Origin: Thiotrichaceae bacterium
GTDB taxonomy: Bacteria > Pseudomonadota > Gammaproteobacteria > Thiotrichales > Thiotrichaceae
Length of the DNA: 44,679 nucleotides
Assembly: GCA_015486375.1 (NCBI GenBank)
Contig: WFRR01000033.1
Location: forward strand, 1-44,679
Direction: 5' to 3'
This document shows, piece by piece, positions 29,592 through 38,849 of this stretch (the first letter of the stretch is position 1; each line of letters starts with the position of its first letter). The notes beneath the pieces are model-generated. The model was given only the letters and a program-made list of their open reading frames with translations. It ran no database searches and was not told the DNA's origin. A program made the translations under genes and the position numbers.

Positions 29592-30704
29592 ATGACTCAG
29601 TCTACTCAAGAAAGCATTAATTTACTTAATTTTAGCCGAGAAAAGCTTATTGCTTTTTTTGCAGAACGAGGCGAAAAAGTTTTTCGTGCGAATCAAGTGA
29701 TTAAATGGTTGCATCAGCATTGTGTTGAAGATATAGCACAAATGACCAATCTAAGTAAGGCGTTAAGACAAGAACTGGCTGATAATTGTGTGATTGCTGC
29801 GCCTGAGATCGTACACGAACAAGCCTCCAATGATGGTACCTATAAATGGTTATTACGTCTTCATGATGGTAATTGTATAGAAACTGTTTTTATTCCCGAA
29901 GGTACGCGCGGCACATTATGTGTTTCTTCACAAGTCGGTTGTGCCTTAGATTGCACATTTTGCTCCACAGCACGACAAGGTTTTAGCCGTAACTTGACGG
30001 TCGCCGAAATTATTGGGCAACTGTGGGTAGCTAAACGGAGTTTACAGCCTGACCCGAAAGCCAATCGAGTCATTAGTAATGTGGTTATGATGGGCATGGG
30101 TGAACCCATGTTGAATTTTGAAAATGTGATTGATGCAATGCAGTTAATGCTTGATGATAATGCTTATGGTCTGAGTAAACGTCGCGTCACTCTCAGTACT
30201 TCAGGAGTCGTGCCTGCTATTAATCGTTTAGCAGATCGTTTACAAGTTGCACTGGCTTTATCACTGCATGCACCGAATGATGCTTTACGTGATCAACTCG
30301 TCCCGCTCAATAAAAAATACCCTATTAAAATGGTATTAAGCGCGTGTCAAAATTACCTAGATAAATTGGAAAGCGTCCGCGAAAAAATTACCATCGAATA
30401 TGTATTACTTGCAGGTGTGAATGATTCGGATGAACAAGCGCATGAGTTAGGCAACTTATTAAAAGACTTTCCTTGTAAAATCAATTTAATTCCTTTTAAT
30501 CCTTTTCCGAGTACTCGTTATCAAACTTCAAGCAATAATCGTTCACATCGTTTTCAAGCGATTCTAATTGATAAAGGTTGTGTCACGACTCGTCGCAAAA
30601 CCCGAGGTGAAGATATTGATGCTGCATGTGGACAATTAGCAGGTAAATTTAAAGACCGTAGTCGTCGAGAAATACATTTTTCGAGACTTGAAACAAAGGT
30701 TTAA
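29592..30704 (+). CDS. rlmN: Dual-specificity rRNA/tRNA adenine-C2 methyltransferase RlmN
   Basis: This radical-SAM enzyme methylates C2 of A2503 in 23S rRNA and A37 in some tRNAs. The 370-residue product has the cluster motif C117-x3-C121-x2-C124. The C-terminal [11 protein letters not shown] supplies the catalytic cysteine that forms the protein-RNA intermediate. It lies in the usual place between ndk and pilW. Confidence 0.98.
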   Translation: MTQSTQESINLLNFSREKLIAFFAERGEKVFRANQVIKWLHQHCVEDIAQMTNLSKALRQELADNCVIAAPEIVHEQASNDGTYKWLLRLHDGNCIETVFIPEGTRGTLCVSSQVGCALDCTFCSTARQGFSRNLTVAEIIGQLWVAKRSLQPDPKANRVISNVVMMGMGEPMLNFENVIDAMQLMLDDNAYGLSKRRVTLSTSGVVPAINRLADRLQVALALSLHAPNDALRDQLVPLNKKYPIKMVLSACQNYLDKLESVREKITIEYVLLAGVNDSDEQAHELGNLLKDFPCKINLIPFNPFPSTRYQTSSNNRSHRFQAILIDKGCVTTRRKTRGEDIDAACGQLAGKFKDRSRREIHFSRLETKV

Positions 30705-30709
30705 TTACG

Positions 30710-31471
30710 GTGAAAGTTGGCACCATTACTACACAAATCGCCATATTTGCCCTGATTATTTTAAGTTTAACCCTCAGTGGTTGTCGTGCTGTTATTGAAA
30801 ATTCTGTCAATAAAAATGACTATGCAGCAGAATATAATGCCAAATTAGGGCTTGCCTATCTCAAGCAAAATAGACTTGAGCTTGCGCATGAAAAATTATT
30901 AAAAGCTTTACAACAAAATGCTAATTCTGTTGCAGCGAATCATTATTATGCGGTGTTACAAGAAAAATTAGGGCAGACGCACTCAGCTAAAAAACACTAT
31001 CAAAAAGCGTTACGTTATTCTCGGAACCATCCAGAATTACACAACAACTATGGTTCATTTTTATGTAGACAGACGCAGTATACGGATGCCTTAGCACAAT
31101 TTACACGCGCAATAAAATATCCTCTCTATAAAACACCAGAATTTGCCTATACTAACGCTGGTGTTTGCTTAAACAAATCAGGGCAGCCAAAAAATTCAGA
31201 GGCTTATTTTAGAAAGGCATTACAATTAAACCCACAGTTTGATTTTGCGCTTTATCAAATGGCTGTATTAAATTGGAAGCACGGCAATATTGCTAAAGCA
31301 CAGGCTTTTCTATACCGTTACAATGATGTTGCAAAACAAACACCCAAGAGCCTACTTCTATGTAAACAGATACATGATAAACTCGGAGAAAGGGTTGAAG
31401 CGGATAAATGTCTTTCACAATTACTCAGCAACTTTCCAACTAGTGAAATTGTGCGTAATCTTAGCGAATAA
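30710..31471 (+). CDS. pilW: Type IV pilus biogenesis lipoprotein PilW/PilF
   Basis: The 253-residue lipoprotein (lipobox LTLSGC, Cys25) is built of TPR repeats from about residue 40 to 220. PilF/PilW is the outer-membrane pilotin that assembles the PilQ secretin. It starts with GTG five bases after rlmN. Position in the rlmN-pilW-rodZ block supports the assignment. No other pil genes are in the window. Confidence 0.92.
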   Translation: MKVGTITTQIAIFALIILSLTLSGCRAVIENSVNKNDYAAEYNAKLGLAYLKQNRLELAHEKLLKALQQNANSVAANHYYAVLQEKLGQTHSAKKHYQKALRYSRNHPELHNNYGSFLCRQTQYTDALAQFTRAIKYPLYKTPEFAYTNAGVCLNKSGQPKNSEAYFRKALQLNPQFDFALYQMAVLNWKHGNIAKAQAFLYRYNDVAKQTPKSLLLCKQIHDKLGERVEADKCLSQLLSNFPTSEIVRNLSE

Positions 31472-31593
31472 ATTCAGCGAGTGAGCTTTATTCTTCCGTT
31501 AGTCTAAAAAAATTAACCTTGCATCAAGATGAATTTGTACGATTTAACGAGGTAGTTATCTAAAACCCGAGAAGCATAAAACGGAATATTAAC

Positions 31594-32964
31594 GTGGATA
31601 AAATTGAAAAAATAACAGAAATACAAGAAGAAAATAACCCCACAAAGACACTGGGTGAACTCCTAAAAAGCTATCGTGAAAATTCCAATATGGACTATGA
31701 CCAAGCAGCGAATACGCTTTGTCTAAAAGCAGATACCTTGAGGGCACTTGAAAATGAACAGTTCGATTTACTACCCGAAGCCCCTTATATTCGAGGCTAT
31801 TTACGCAGCTATGCCAAGCTCGGAAATGTCAGTTCATCTGAAGCGATTGCACGCTATGAAGCCTTGCGAGGAGACACATCGACCGCTGAGAATTTACAGT
31901 ACAATTTTGCCCCCACCTCCTCTGTTAATAATGTTATAAAACCCATAATTTCACCCATTATACTGCGATTTGCAGCTTTAACCGTGGCTATTTTAGCTTT
32001 AGCGGTTATCTCCATGCTACCTGAAGTAAGGCAATGGTCGACGGGAGTCTGGAACGAATTTTCGGAAAAAAATGTAGTGGCGCAATCTTCGTCTGACAGT
32101 TCCAATCAAGCGGCTGAAGACACTGCGACACAAACAGAAAAGCAAACTGAAACACACAATCCAATCGCTAATAATGTTTCTGGAAGTACCAATACAGAAA
32201 CAACAACAGAAATTGCAAAAACACCGAATATGCACGGAGCAATTAATCGTCAAGGACAGAATAGTGTCGATACTACAAATGTCCAAAACCCAAAAAATAC
32301 CTCTGTAGCAACGGCAGCAACCGTTACACCGAATACAGTCAGCGAAGGTGAAGCTTCATCAGAAAAACAGGCGACTTCAACGGAAAGTAGTGATGAAAAC
32401 CCTTCCAGTGCCACAGCAAGCACTACGCCTAGTGTAGCCAGCACCGCCGAAAATACACAAACACCGAGTAATGCTCATGCTAATAATGCAGCTAGTTCTA
32501 CAGAGAGTAATGCAACTTCAACCACAGCAATGGCAGCTAATACAAGTAACCCAAATGCTACAACAGCAGTTAATGTCAATACTGATACTGCTCAAATAGC
32601 TAATGTCAATGCTGATGGAACACAGCTCGCTAACGCGGCTGAGAATACCGCAACCAGTACAGAAACCAATACAGATGCAGAAACGACTGGAGAAGATAGC
32701 GATGCAGAAAAGCAAGCGAGTGAAGTTTCAATTAAATTAGTCTTTACTAAGAAAGTTTGGATGCGTGTTAATAGCAAAAAGAAAAAAGTCTTTAGCGGTT
32801 TAAAACAAAATGGTGATGTTGAAGAATTTACAGCATCTAAGCCGCTTTCATTTAAAGTGGGTAATGCGCCAGGTGTGGAAATCTATATTGATGGCAAGTT
32901 ATATGATCAAACTGCTCATACCCGAGGTGCTGTTTCTAGATTTAAAATTGAGGAAACTCCATAA
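31594..32964 (+). CDS. rodZ: Cytoskeletal protein RodZ
   Basis: RodZ links MreB to the elongasome and maintains rod shape. The 456-residue product has an N-terminal HTH domain (about 18-92), one membrane segment (about 117-141) and a C-terminal periplasmic beta domain (about 373-456, with KVWMRVNSKKKKVF and FKVGNAPGVEIYIDGK). A very long low-complexity linker rich in Thr, Ser, Asn and Ala (about 155-372) makes it longer than E. coli RodZ (337). The start is GTG with a weak binding site. hisS follows after 6 bases; the ispG gene usually between them is absent. Confidence 0.93.
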   Translation: MDKIEKITEIQEENNPTKTLGELLKSYRENSNMDYDQAANTLCLKADTLRALENEQFDLLPEAPYIRGYLRSYAKLGNVSSSEAIARYEALRGDTSTAENLQYNFAPTSSVNNVIKPIISPIILRFAALTVAILALAVISMLPEVRQWSTGVWNEFSEKNVVAQSSSDSSNQAAEDTATQTEKQTETHNPIANNVSGSTNTETTTEIAKTPNMHGAINRQGQNSVDTTNVQNPKNTSVATAATVTPNTVSEGEASSEKQATSTESSDENPSSATASTTPSVASTAENTQTPSNAHANNAASSTESNATSTTAMAANTSNPNATTAVNVNTDTAQIANVNADGTQLANAAENTATSTETNTDAETTGEDSDAEKQASEVSIKLVFTKKVWMRVNSKKKKVFSGLKQNGDVEEFTASKPLSFKVGNAPGVEIYIDGKLYDQTAHTRGAVSRFKIEETP

Positions 32965-32970
32965 TTTACT

Positions 32971-34239
32971 ATGGCAAAGAAAATCCAATCTATTCGTGGG
33001 ATGCATGATGTACTCCCCGAGCAAACCCCATTGTGGCAATACCTTGAACAAACCGTACGCGATACATTAGCGCGTTATGGTTATCAAGAAATTCGGATGC
33101 CCATTGTAGAAGTCTCTGAATTATTTAGTCGTGCAGTGGGTGAAGTGACTGATATTGTAGAAAAAGAGATGTATGCTTTTACCGATCGTAATGGTGATCG
33201 TTTAACTCTACGTCCAGAAGGAACAGCAGGTTGTGTTCGTGCAGGCATACAACACGGCTTATTTTTCAATCAACAACAACGCCTTTGGTATACAGGTCCG
33301 ATGTTCCGACATGAACGTCCTCAAAAAGGCCGTTATCGTCAATTTCAACAAATTGGGGTAGAAGCTTTTGGCATTGCCAGTGCAGATATTGATGCTGAAC
33401 TGATTACCATGACAGCAAACCTTTGGCAAGAATTAGGCTTAAAAAATGTCCATCTTGAGCTGAATACCTTAGGGGATAACCAATCTCGAGCCATTTATCG
33501 TAAAGCCTTAATCGATTATTTTAGCCAATATAATGAACAACTCGATAGTGATGCAAAGAACCGTCTACACAGTAATCCGCTGCGTATTTTAGACAGTAAA
33601 AACCCCAAGATGCGCGAGATTGTCGCTAATGCACCTGACTTATATGACTATATTGATGCCGAATCTAAAGCACACTTTACTGAATTGTGTCATCGCTTAG
33701 ATACATTGGGTATTGCCTATAGCATTAACAGTCGTTTAGTACGGGGTTTGGATTATTATTCTCGCACTGTATTTGAATGGATTACTACCGATTTAGGCGC
33801 GCAAGGCACAGTCTGTGCGGGCGGGCGTTATGATGGCTTAGTTGAACAACTGGGTGGTCGAGCCACTTCGGGCATTGGCTTTGCAATGGGAGTCGAGCGT
33901 TTAGTTTCGTTATTGGAAGATCAAGCCGATTCTGTAGCATTAAATCGTTTAGATGCCTATTTAATTATGGCAGGTGAAGAAGCACAGTTGGCAGGAATGC
34001 AGCTGGTTGAACAGCTTAGACAAGCATTACCACAATTACGTATACTGGCGAACTGTGGTGGTGGTAGCTTTAAAGCTCAAATTAAACGTGCTGATAAATC
34101 GGGTGCAACCTTTGCACTTATTTTAGGCAGTAATGAAGTACGTGACAAAACGATTACGATTAAATCATTACGGCAAAAGGTGGCTCAAGAAAGCATTGCC
34201 CAAGATAAAGTAGAGAGTTTTTTAAGCAGTACTATTTAA
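32971..34239 (+). CDS. hisS: Histidyl-tRNA synthetase
   Basis: This class II synthetase has 422 residues, the normal size. Visible motifs are IRGMHDVLP at the N-terminus, motif 2 ([17 protein letters not shown]), the histidine loop [11 protein letters not shown], and motif 3 ([11 protein letters not shown]). It is followed by a strong hairpin and then yfgM-bamB. Confidence 0.98.
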   Translation: MAKKIQSIRGMHDVLPEQTPLWQYLEQTVRDTLARYGYQEIRMPIVEVSELFSRAVGEVTDIVEKEMYAFTDRNGDRLTLRPEGTAGCVRAGIQHGLFFNQQQRLWYTGPMFRHERPQKGRYRQFQQIGVEAFGIASADIDAELITMTANLWQELGLKNVHLELNTLGDNQSRAIYRKALIDYFSQYNEQLDSDAKNRLHSNPLRILDSKNPKMREIVANAPDLYDYIDAESKAHFTELCHRLDTLGIAYSINSRLVRGLDYYSRTVFEWITTDLGAQGTVCAGGRYDGLVEQLGGRATSGIGFAMGVERLVSLLEDQADSVALNRLDAYLIMAGEEAQLAGMQLVEQLRQALPQLRILANCGGGSFKAQIKRADKSGATFALILGSNEVRDKTITIKSLRQKVAQESIAQDKVESFLSSTI

Positions 34240-34264
34240 ATTTCACTGCTATTATCTTTTTAAA

Positions 34265-34297
34265 TTAAGGGAATCACGGTAATAGTGATTCCCTTAA
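34265..34297. terminator. Strong hairpin after hisS
   Basis: A perfect 13-bp inverted repeat, TTAAGGGAATCAC (34265-34277) with GTGATTCCCTTAA (34285-34297), encloses a seven-base loop. No T-tract follows on the plus strand, so it may be a factor-assisted terminator, an mRNA 3'-end protector or a processing site between hisS and yfgM. Confidence 0.6.
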
Positions 34298-34304
34298 ATC
34301 TATG

Positions 34305-34317
34305 CGTCACAGTGACG
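34305..34317. promoter_or_regulatory. CGTCAC-A-GTGACG palindrome before yfgM
   Basis: A perfect dyad with 6-bp arms around a central A lies eight bases after the hairpin and 52 bases before the yfgM start. Its spacing and symmetry look like an operator. No regulator is identified, and no clear promoter hexamers surround it. Confidence 0.35.
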
Positions 34318-34368
34318 TTAAAATAGAATACCAATGATGGATATTAACAACAAAAATAGGGGTACATT

Positions 34369-35001
34369 ATGGCAGAGTTTTTAAGTGATGCTGAAAAGGC
34401 TGATGCGATCAAAGCATGGCTAAAAGAAAATGGCACATCAATTATCGTAGGCGTGAGTCTTGCCGCCGTTCTCGTATTTTCTTACCGTTACTGGCAAGAC
34501 TATACCGTGACACAATCACAAAGTGCATCCAATATTTATTCGAGCGTACAGCAAGATGCGGCTAAATCTCAAAGTAAGATTGAACAATTAAAAACGGATT
34601 ATGCAGAAACCCCTTATGCTTCTTTAGCTGCTTTACACGCCGCTAAAAATTATGCTTTAAAAGGAGATAATGCCGCCGCGATTAAAGAATTAGACTGGGT
34701 TGTTAGTCATTCTTCAGAGGCATTAACCCAAGATTTAGCTAAATTGCGCTTAGCTCGGGTTTATATTGCGAGTAAGCAACTGGATAAAGCTAGCACATTA
34801 CTTGAAGATAGTTTCCCTAATGCCTATGCTTCTTTGGTGAGTGAATTAAAAGGGGATATTCACCTTGCTAAACAGGACATTCAGAAAGCCCGCGAGGCTT
34901 ATGATAAAGCTTTATTAAGCTCCAAAGGCTTAGCAAGTGATTACCTAAAAATGAAACGTGATGATCTGGGTTCAGCCATTTCGGTACAAAAAGGAAGTTA
35001 G
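34369..35001 (+). CDS. yfgM: YfgM family TPR membrane protein
   Basis: The 210-residue product has a short cytosolic N-terminus (LSDAEKADAIKAWLKENG), one membrane segment (about residues 24-41) and a periplasmic TPR-like domain. YfgM is a SecYEG/PpiD-associated periplasmic chaperone-like factor. AGGGG precedes the ATG. It lies before bamB as in other gammaproteobacteria, and its stop codon lies two bases before the bamB ATG. Confidence 0.92.
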   Translation: MAEFLSDAEKADAIKAWLKENGTSIIVGVSLAAVLVFSYRYWQDYTVTQSQSASNIYSSVQQDAAKSQSKIEQLKTDYAETPYASLAALHAAKNYALKGDNAAAIKELDWVVSHSSEALTQDLAKLRLARVYIASKQLDKASTLLEDSFPNAYASLVSELKGDIHLAKQDIQKAREAYDKALLSSKGLASDYLKMKRDDLGSAISVQKGS

Positions 35002-35003
35002 TG

Positions 35004-36161
35004 ATGACAAAAACAATACGCCCTGTGGTAATTTTAAGCCTCTTTAGTCTGAGTCTCATACTCAGTGGTTGTGGAGTGTTCGGTAAAAAAGATAAAACGT
35101 TACAGCCAACACCCCTCAAAACTTTTACTGCCACCGCTAGTAGTCGTATTGTTTGGCAGAGTAAAACTGCCAGTGCTTCTAAAAAAGATTACGTTAAAAT
35201 TCACCCTGTTATTAACAAAAATACGATTTATGTAGCAGGTGGAAAAACCGCCAGCGCATGGGATAAACAAACAGGACAGAAACGTTGGGTCAGCCCTGTT
35301 GCTGATACCGTAACCGCAGGTGTCAATATCGGTGAAGGCATGGTCTTTGTTGGTACGAGCAGTGGTAATGCGATTGCATTAGATCAAGTCACAGGCAAAC
35401 CGCGTTGGGTACAAGCACTCAGTAGTGAAGTATTAGCGGTATCGCCTGCTCAAAATGGCAGAGTCGTTTTTCGTAGTAATGATGGAAAAATCTCGGCTTT
35501 ATCAACTCAGACAGGCGAGATTATGTGGCAACAGAGTCGCAAAACACCGATTCTTTCCCTACGAGGTAGCAGCACTCCCATTCTTAGCGGTAATAAAGTC
35601 ATTGTTGGTTTTGATAATGGCAAATTAACCGCATTTGATTTACAAGCAGGTCATGCAATTTGGGAAGCTATTTTAGGTGTACCGCGCGGACGTACCGAAT
35701 TAGATCGTATTGTTGATATTGATGGCAAACTTGCTCTTGTGGGTTCAACTCTTTATGCCGCAACCTATAATGGACAAATTGCGGCAGTTGATGTGAATTC
35801 TGGCGGTGTGCGTTGGTCACATGGCTACTCTACTGATACAGGGGTTGCCGCCGATGGCGGTACACTTTATACCGTCAGTGAAAAAGGTGATGTGTTTAAA
35901 CTCAATGCTCAAAATGGTAAGCCTATTTGGAAAATGGATGATCTAGTACGTCGCTTTGCCACTGCCCCCAGCATTATCGGTTCACATATTGTGATCGCTG
36001 ATGAAGAAGGTTATTTACACTTTATCAATCGTTCAACAGGTAAATTCGCTAATCGTATCAAAGCGGACAAACGCGGTTATAGCGTTGCACCGATTATTGA
36101 AGCAAATAGGGTTTATGCCTTGAGCAGAAGTGGTTTATTAACTGTGATTCAATTGCAGTAA
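35004..36161 (+). CDS. bamB: Outer membrane assembly lipoprotein BamB
   Basis: BamB is a lipoprotein of the BAM complex that inserts beta-barrel proteins into the outer membrane. The product has a lipobox LILSGC (Cys23) and an eight-bladed PQQ-type beta-propeller with repeated A-x-D-x-x-T/S-G-K-x-x-W units. The ATG at 35004 is preferred over the GTG at 35001 because AAGGAAG lies six bases upstream; this gives 385 residues. der, which usually follows, is missing and a gene remnant stands in its place. Confidence 0.95.
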   Translation: MTKTIRPVVILSLFSLSLILSGCGVFGKKDKTLQPTPLKTFTATASSRIVWQSKTASASKKDYVKIHPVINKNTIYVAGGKTASAWDKQTGQKRWVSPVADTVTAGVNIGEGMVFVGTSSGNAIALDQVTGKPRWVQALSSEVLAVSPAQNGRVVFRSNDGKISALSTQTGEIMWQQSRKTPILSLRGSSTPILSGNKVIVGFDNGKLTAFDLQAGHAIWEAILGVPRGRTELDRIVDIDGKLALVGSTLYAATYNGQIAAVDVNSGGVRWSHGYSTDTGVAADGGTLYTVSEKGDVFKLNAQNGKPIWKMDDLVRRFATAPSIIGSHIVIADEEGYLHFINRSTGKFANRIKADKRGYSVAPIIEANRVYALSRSGLLTVIQLQ

Positions 36162-36174
36162 ATTAGCCAATCTA

Positions 36175-36420
36175 TTAATTAAATACCTTCTTAAACAGGG
36201 TCATCAACATCCCAGATTCACCCTGTAATTGGGGTCGTTTGATGAATGACACTCTGCATCGTTGCCTACGGACTGACATCCAGTCTTGTTTGTAGACTTC
36301 GCTGCCTGTGAGGAAGTCAATCTCCTCAACCTTATCAATATCAATTACATAGTGCATAAGATAAGCTGTAAGGATTGAACCCGAGGAGTAACGCTTCCAC
36401 TCTTCAGCATACTTTGATGG
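36175..36420 (-). pseudogene. C-terminal remnant of a CelD-like GNAT acetyltransferase
   Basis: On the minus strand the frame from 36420 to the stop at 36175 reads through residues typical of the end of GNAT (Acetyltransf_6/CelD) proteins. It contains EEWKRYSSGSILTAYLM, then IDFLTGSEVYKQDWMSVRRQ. In the family this is the S-x-G-x-L segment and the D-F-L-x-G-x-x-x-Y-K motif. A stop codon lies immediately upstream in frame, and the N-terminal ~200+ residues are absent. Another frame at 36421-36491 looks protein-like (YYHYWRELPKSVDALFDYC) and may be a displaced piece. It is probably a decayed gene brought in after bamB. Confidence 0.6.
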
Positions 36421-36521
36421 CTACAATAGTCAAATAAGGCATCAACGCTTTTAGGCAATTCACGCCAGTAATGGTAATACTCAAACTTCATTAAACTATT
36501 TACCACTAATTAATTTAGAAA

Positions 36522-38111
36522 TTATGCCTGACTTTCTAAGTATTCTTCATAAGTACCTTTATAATCAATAATGCCATCTTCAGACATATCAATAATACGG
36601 GTGGCTAATGACGATACAAATTCACGGTCATGACTGACAAAAATCAATGTTCCTTCGTATTTATCTAAAGCAAGATTTAATGATTCAATGGATTCCATAT
36701 CCAAGTGATTAGTGGGCTCATCCATTAAAATTACATTCGGTAGTTGTAAGATAATTTTGCCAAATAGCATTCGACCTTGCTCACCTCCTGAAATAATCTT
36801 AACTGACTTATCAACATCATTAGAGGAAAACAGTAAGCGTCCTAATGTACCGCGTATCACTTGCTCATCATCGGTTGGTTTTTTCCACTGATCCATCCAA
36901 TCATAGAGCGTTTCATCTTTTTCAAAATCGGCGGCATGATCTTGTGCATAGTAGCCTAAGGTTACATTTTCAGACCACTTCACTCGACCTGCACTAATCT
37001 CTATATCACCGTATAAACAACGTAATAAAGAAGTTTTACCAATACCATTCGGGCCAATAATTGCAATGCGTTCACCCACTTCAACCATCATATTAAGATT
37101 ATTTAATACGCTTGTGCCATCTTCGTAAGATTTACCCATATCGTTAACTTCTAAGGCAAAACGATGTAGTCTCTTTTCTTGTTCAAAACGAATATAAGGA
37201 TTAACACGACTAGATACTTTAACTTCTGCCAATTCAATTTTTTCGATCTGCTTAGCACGCGAAGTTGCTTGACGGGCTTTAGAGGCATTGGCTGAAAAGC
37301 GTCGTACAAAATCTTGTAATTCAGTGATCTGGGCTTTTTTCTTAGCGTTATCACGCATTAAACGTTCACGCGCTTGCATTGCCGCCAACATATATTGGTC
37401 ATAATTACCGGGGAAGAGGCACAATGCACCATAATCTAAATCCGCCATATGCGTACAAACACTATTTAAAAAGTGTCTATCGTGCGAAATAATAATCATG
37501 GTACTTTTACGTTCGTTGAGAACGTTTTCCAACCAATGAATGGTATTAATATCAAGGTTGTTGGTTGGCTCATCCAATAGCAAAATATCGGGATCAGAAA
37601 ATAATGCCTGTGCAAGTAATACCCGTAATTTCCACCCCGGTGCAACAGAGGTCATTGTGCCAAAATGTTGCTCTTCAGGAATATCTAGACCCAGTAATAA
37701 TTCACCTGCACGAGATTCTGCGGTGTAACCGTCTAATTCACCAAACTCTACTTCAAGATCGGCGACTTTAAGTCCATCTTCTTCTGTCATTTCAGGTAAA
37801 GAATAAATACGATCCCGTTCTTTTTTAACTTCCCAGAGACGTTCATTACCCATAATGACGACATCAATCACAATATCATTCTCGAAAGCAAATTGATCTT
37901 GTCTTAATTTACCAATACTTTCATTAGGGTCGGTAGAAACATTGCCTGAAGTGGGTTCTAAGTCACTTCCTAAAATTTTCATAAAAGTGGATTTACCACA
38001 ACCGTTTGCTCCGATCAGACCATAACGATTGCCATCTCCGAATTTTACGGAAATGTTTTCAAAAAGAGGTTTTACACCAAACTGCATGGTGATATTGGCT
38101 GTAGAAATCAA
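36522..38111 (-). CDS. ybiT: ABC-F family ATPase YbiT
   Basis: The 529-residue protein has two ABC ATPase domains and no membrane segments. Walker A motifs are GANGCGKST (about 34) and GPNGIGKTS (about 354). The first domain has the degenerate signature [15 protein letters not shown] followed by [12 protein letters not shown], a form characteristic of YbiT. ABC-F proteins act on the ribosome, at the E site. Translation starts at TTG (38109-38111), with AGGAT upstream; the family N-terminus supports this start. Confidence 0.95.
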   Translation of the reverse strand: MISTANITMQFGVKPLFENISVKFGDGNRYGLIGANGCGKSTFMKILGSDLEPTSGNVSTDPNESIGKLRQDQFAFENDIVIDVVIMGNERLWEVKKERDRIYSLPEMTEEDGLKVADLEVEFGELDGYTAESRAGELLLGLDIPEEQHFGTMTSVAPGWKLRVLLAQALFSDPDILLLDEPTNNLDINTIHWLENVLNERKSTMIIISHDRHFLNSVCTHMADLDYGALCLFPGNYDQYMLAAMQARERLMRDNAKKKAQITELQDFVRRFSANASKARQATSRAKQIEKIELAEVKVSSRVNPYIRFEQEKRLHRFALEVNDMGKSYEDGTSVLNNLNMMVEVGERIAIIGPNGIGKTSLLRCLYGDIEISAGRVKWSENVTLGYYAQDHAADFEKDETLYDWMDQWKKPTDDEQVIRGTLGRLLFSSNDVDKSVKIISGGEQGRMLFGKIILQLPNVILMDEPTNHLDMESIESLNLALDKYEGTLIFVSHDREFVSSLATRIIDMSEDGIIDYKGTYEEYLESQA

Positions 38112-38272
38112 AATTTTATCCTAGATTTTTGTAATCGTGTTTAAACTGGGGGAGAAAGAAACTGATAATTTGGGGAATTTTCTCATATTTACTAGAGAAA
38201 AGGGAAAACATTTATTATTTTAACGGTCAGAGTATAGTGAATTTAATCCTTATATTATGGCATAATCTCAAT

Positions 38273-38752
38273 ATGGCTAAATCAAAGAAAAAAAAGGGAC
38301 ATGGTGGTCTCAACATCGCTCGAAACCGTACTGCACGTCATGAGTATTTCATTAGCGATACCTTTGAAGCAGGTTTAGTGCTAGAAGGTTGGGAAGTGAA
38401 AAGTTTGCGTGAAGGACGTGTACAGTTAAAAGACAGTTACGTTATGGTTAAAAATGGTGAAACATGGTTATCTAATGTACATATTTCTCCCTTATTAACG
38501 GCATCGACACACATCAATCCTAACCCGACTCGCTTACGCAAATTGCTTTTGCACGCTCATGAAATTTCACGGCTTATCGCTGCCATTGATCGCAAAGGTT
38601 TTACCCTTGTTGCGCTGGCATTGTACTGGAAGAAAAATCGCGTCAAACTTGAAATTGGTTTGGGTAAAGGTAAAAAACTACATGATAAGCGTGCTGATGA
38701 TAAAGAAAAAACATGGAATCGTGATAAACAACGCATTCTAAAAGCGAACTAA
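38273..38752 (+). CDS. smpB: SsrA-binding protein SmpB
   Basis: SmpB brings tmRNA to stalled ribosomes. The 159-residue product has the conserved [16 protein letters not shown] and [19 protein letters not shown] segments and the basic C-terminal tail ([16 protein letters not shown]). A GTG at 38237 would add 12 residues with no family support, so the ATG is chosen. No Shine-Dalgarno lies before it. CATAAT at 38261-38266 would place transcription start at or near the ATG, so the mRNA could be nearly leaderless. The tmRNA gene is not in the window. Confidence 0.94.
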   Translation: MAKSKKKKGHGGLNIARNRTARHEYFISDTFEAGLVLEGWEVKSLREGRVQLKDSYVMVKNGETWLSNVHISPLLTASTHINPNPTRLRKLLLHAHEISRLIAAIDRKGFTLVALALYWKKNRVKLEIGLGKGKKLHDKRADDKEKTWNRDKQRILKAN

Positions 38753-38776
38753 GCTGTTTTTAACTCTAGTAAGTTA

Positions 38777-38804
38777 GGAATGAGAATCCAATCATCTCAT
38801 TCCT
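38777..38804 (+). terminator. Probable terminator after smpB
   Basis: GGAATGAGA (38777-38785) pairs perfectly with TCTCATTCC (38795-38803) around a nine-base loop. The following T-run is short (TTCAATAT), so strength is uncertain. Confidence 0.55.
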
Positions 38805-38849
38805 TCAATATACTCAATTTTATTTCTATTATTTTCTAAAATATCCCTT

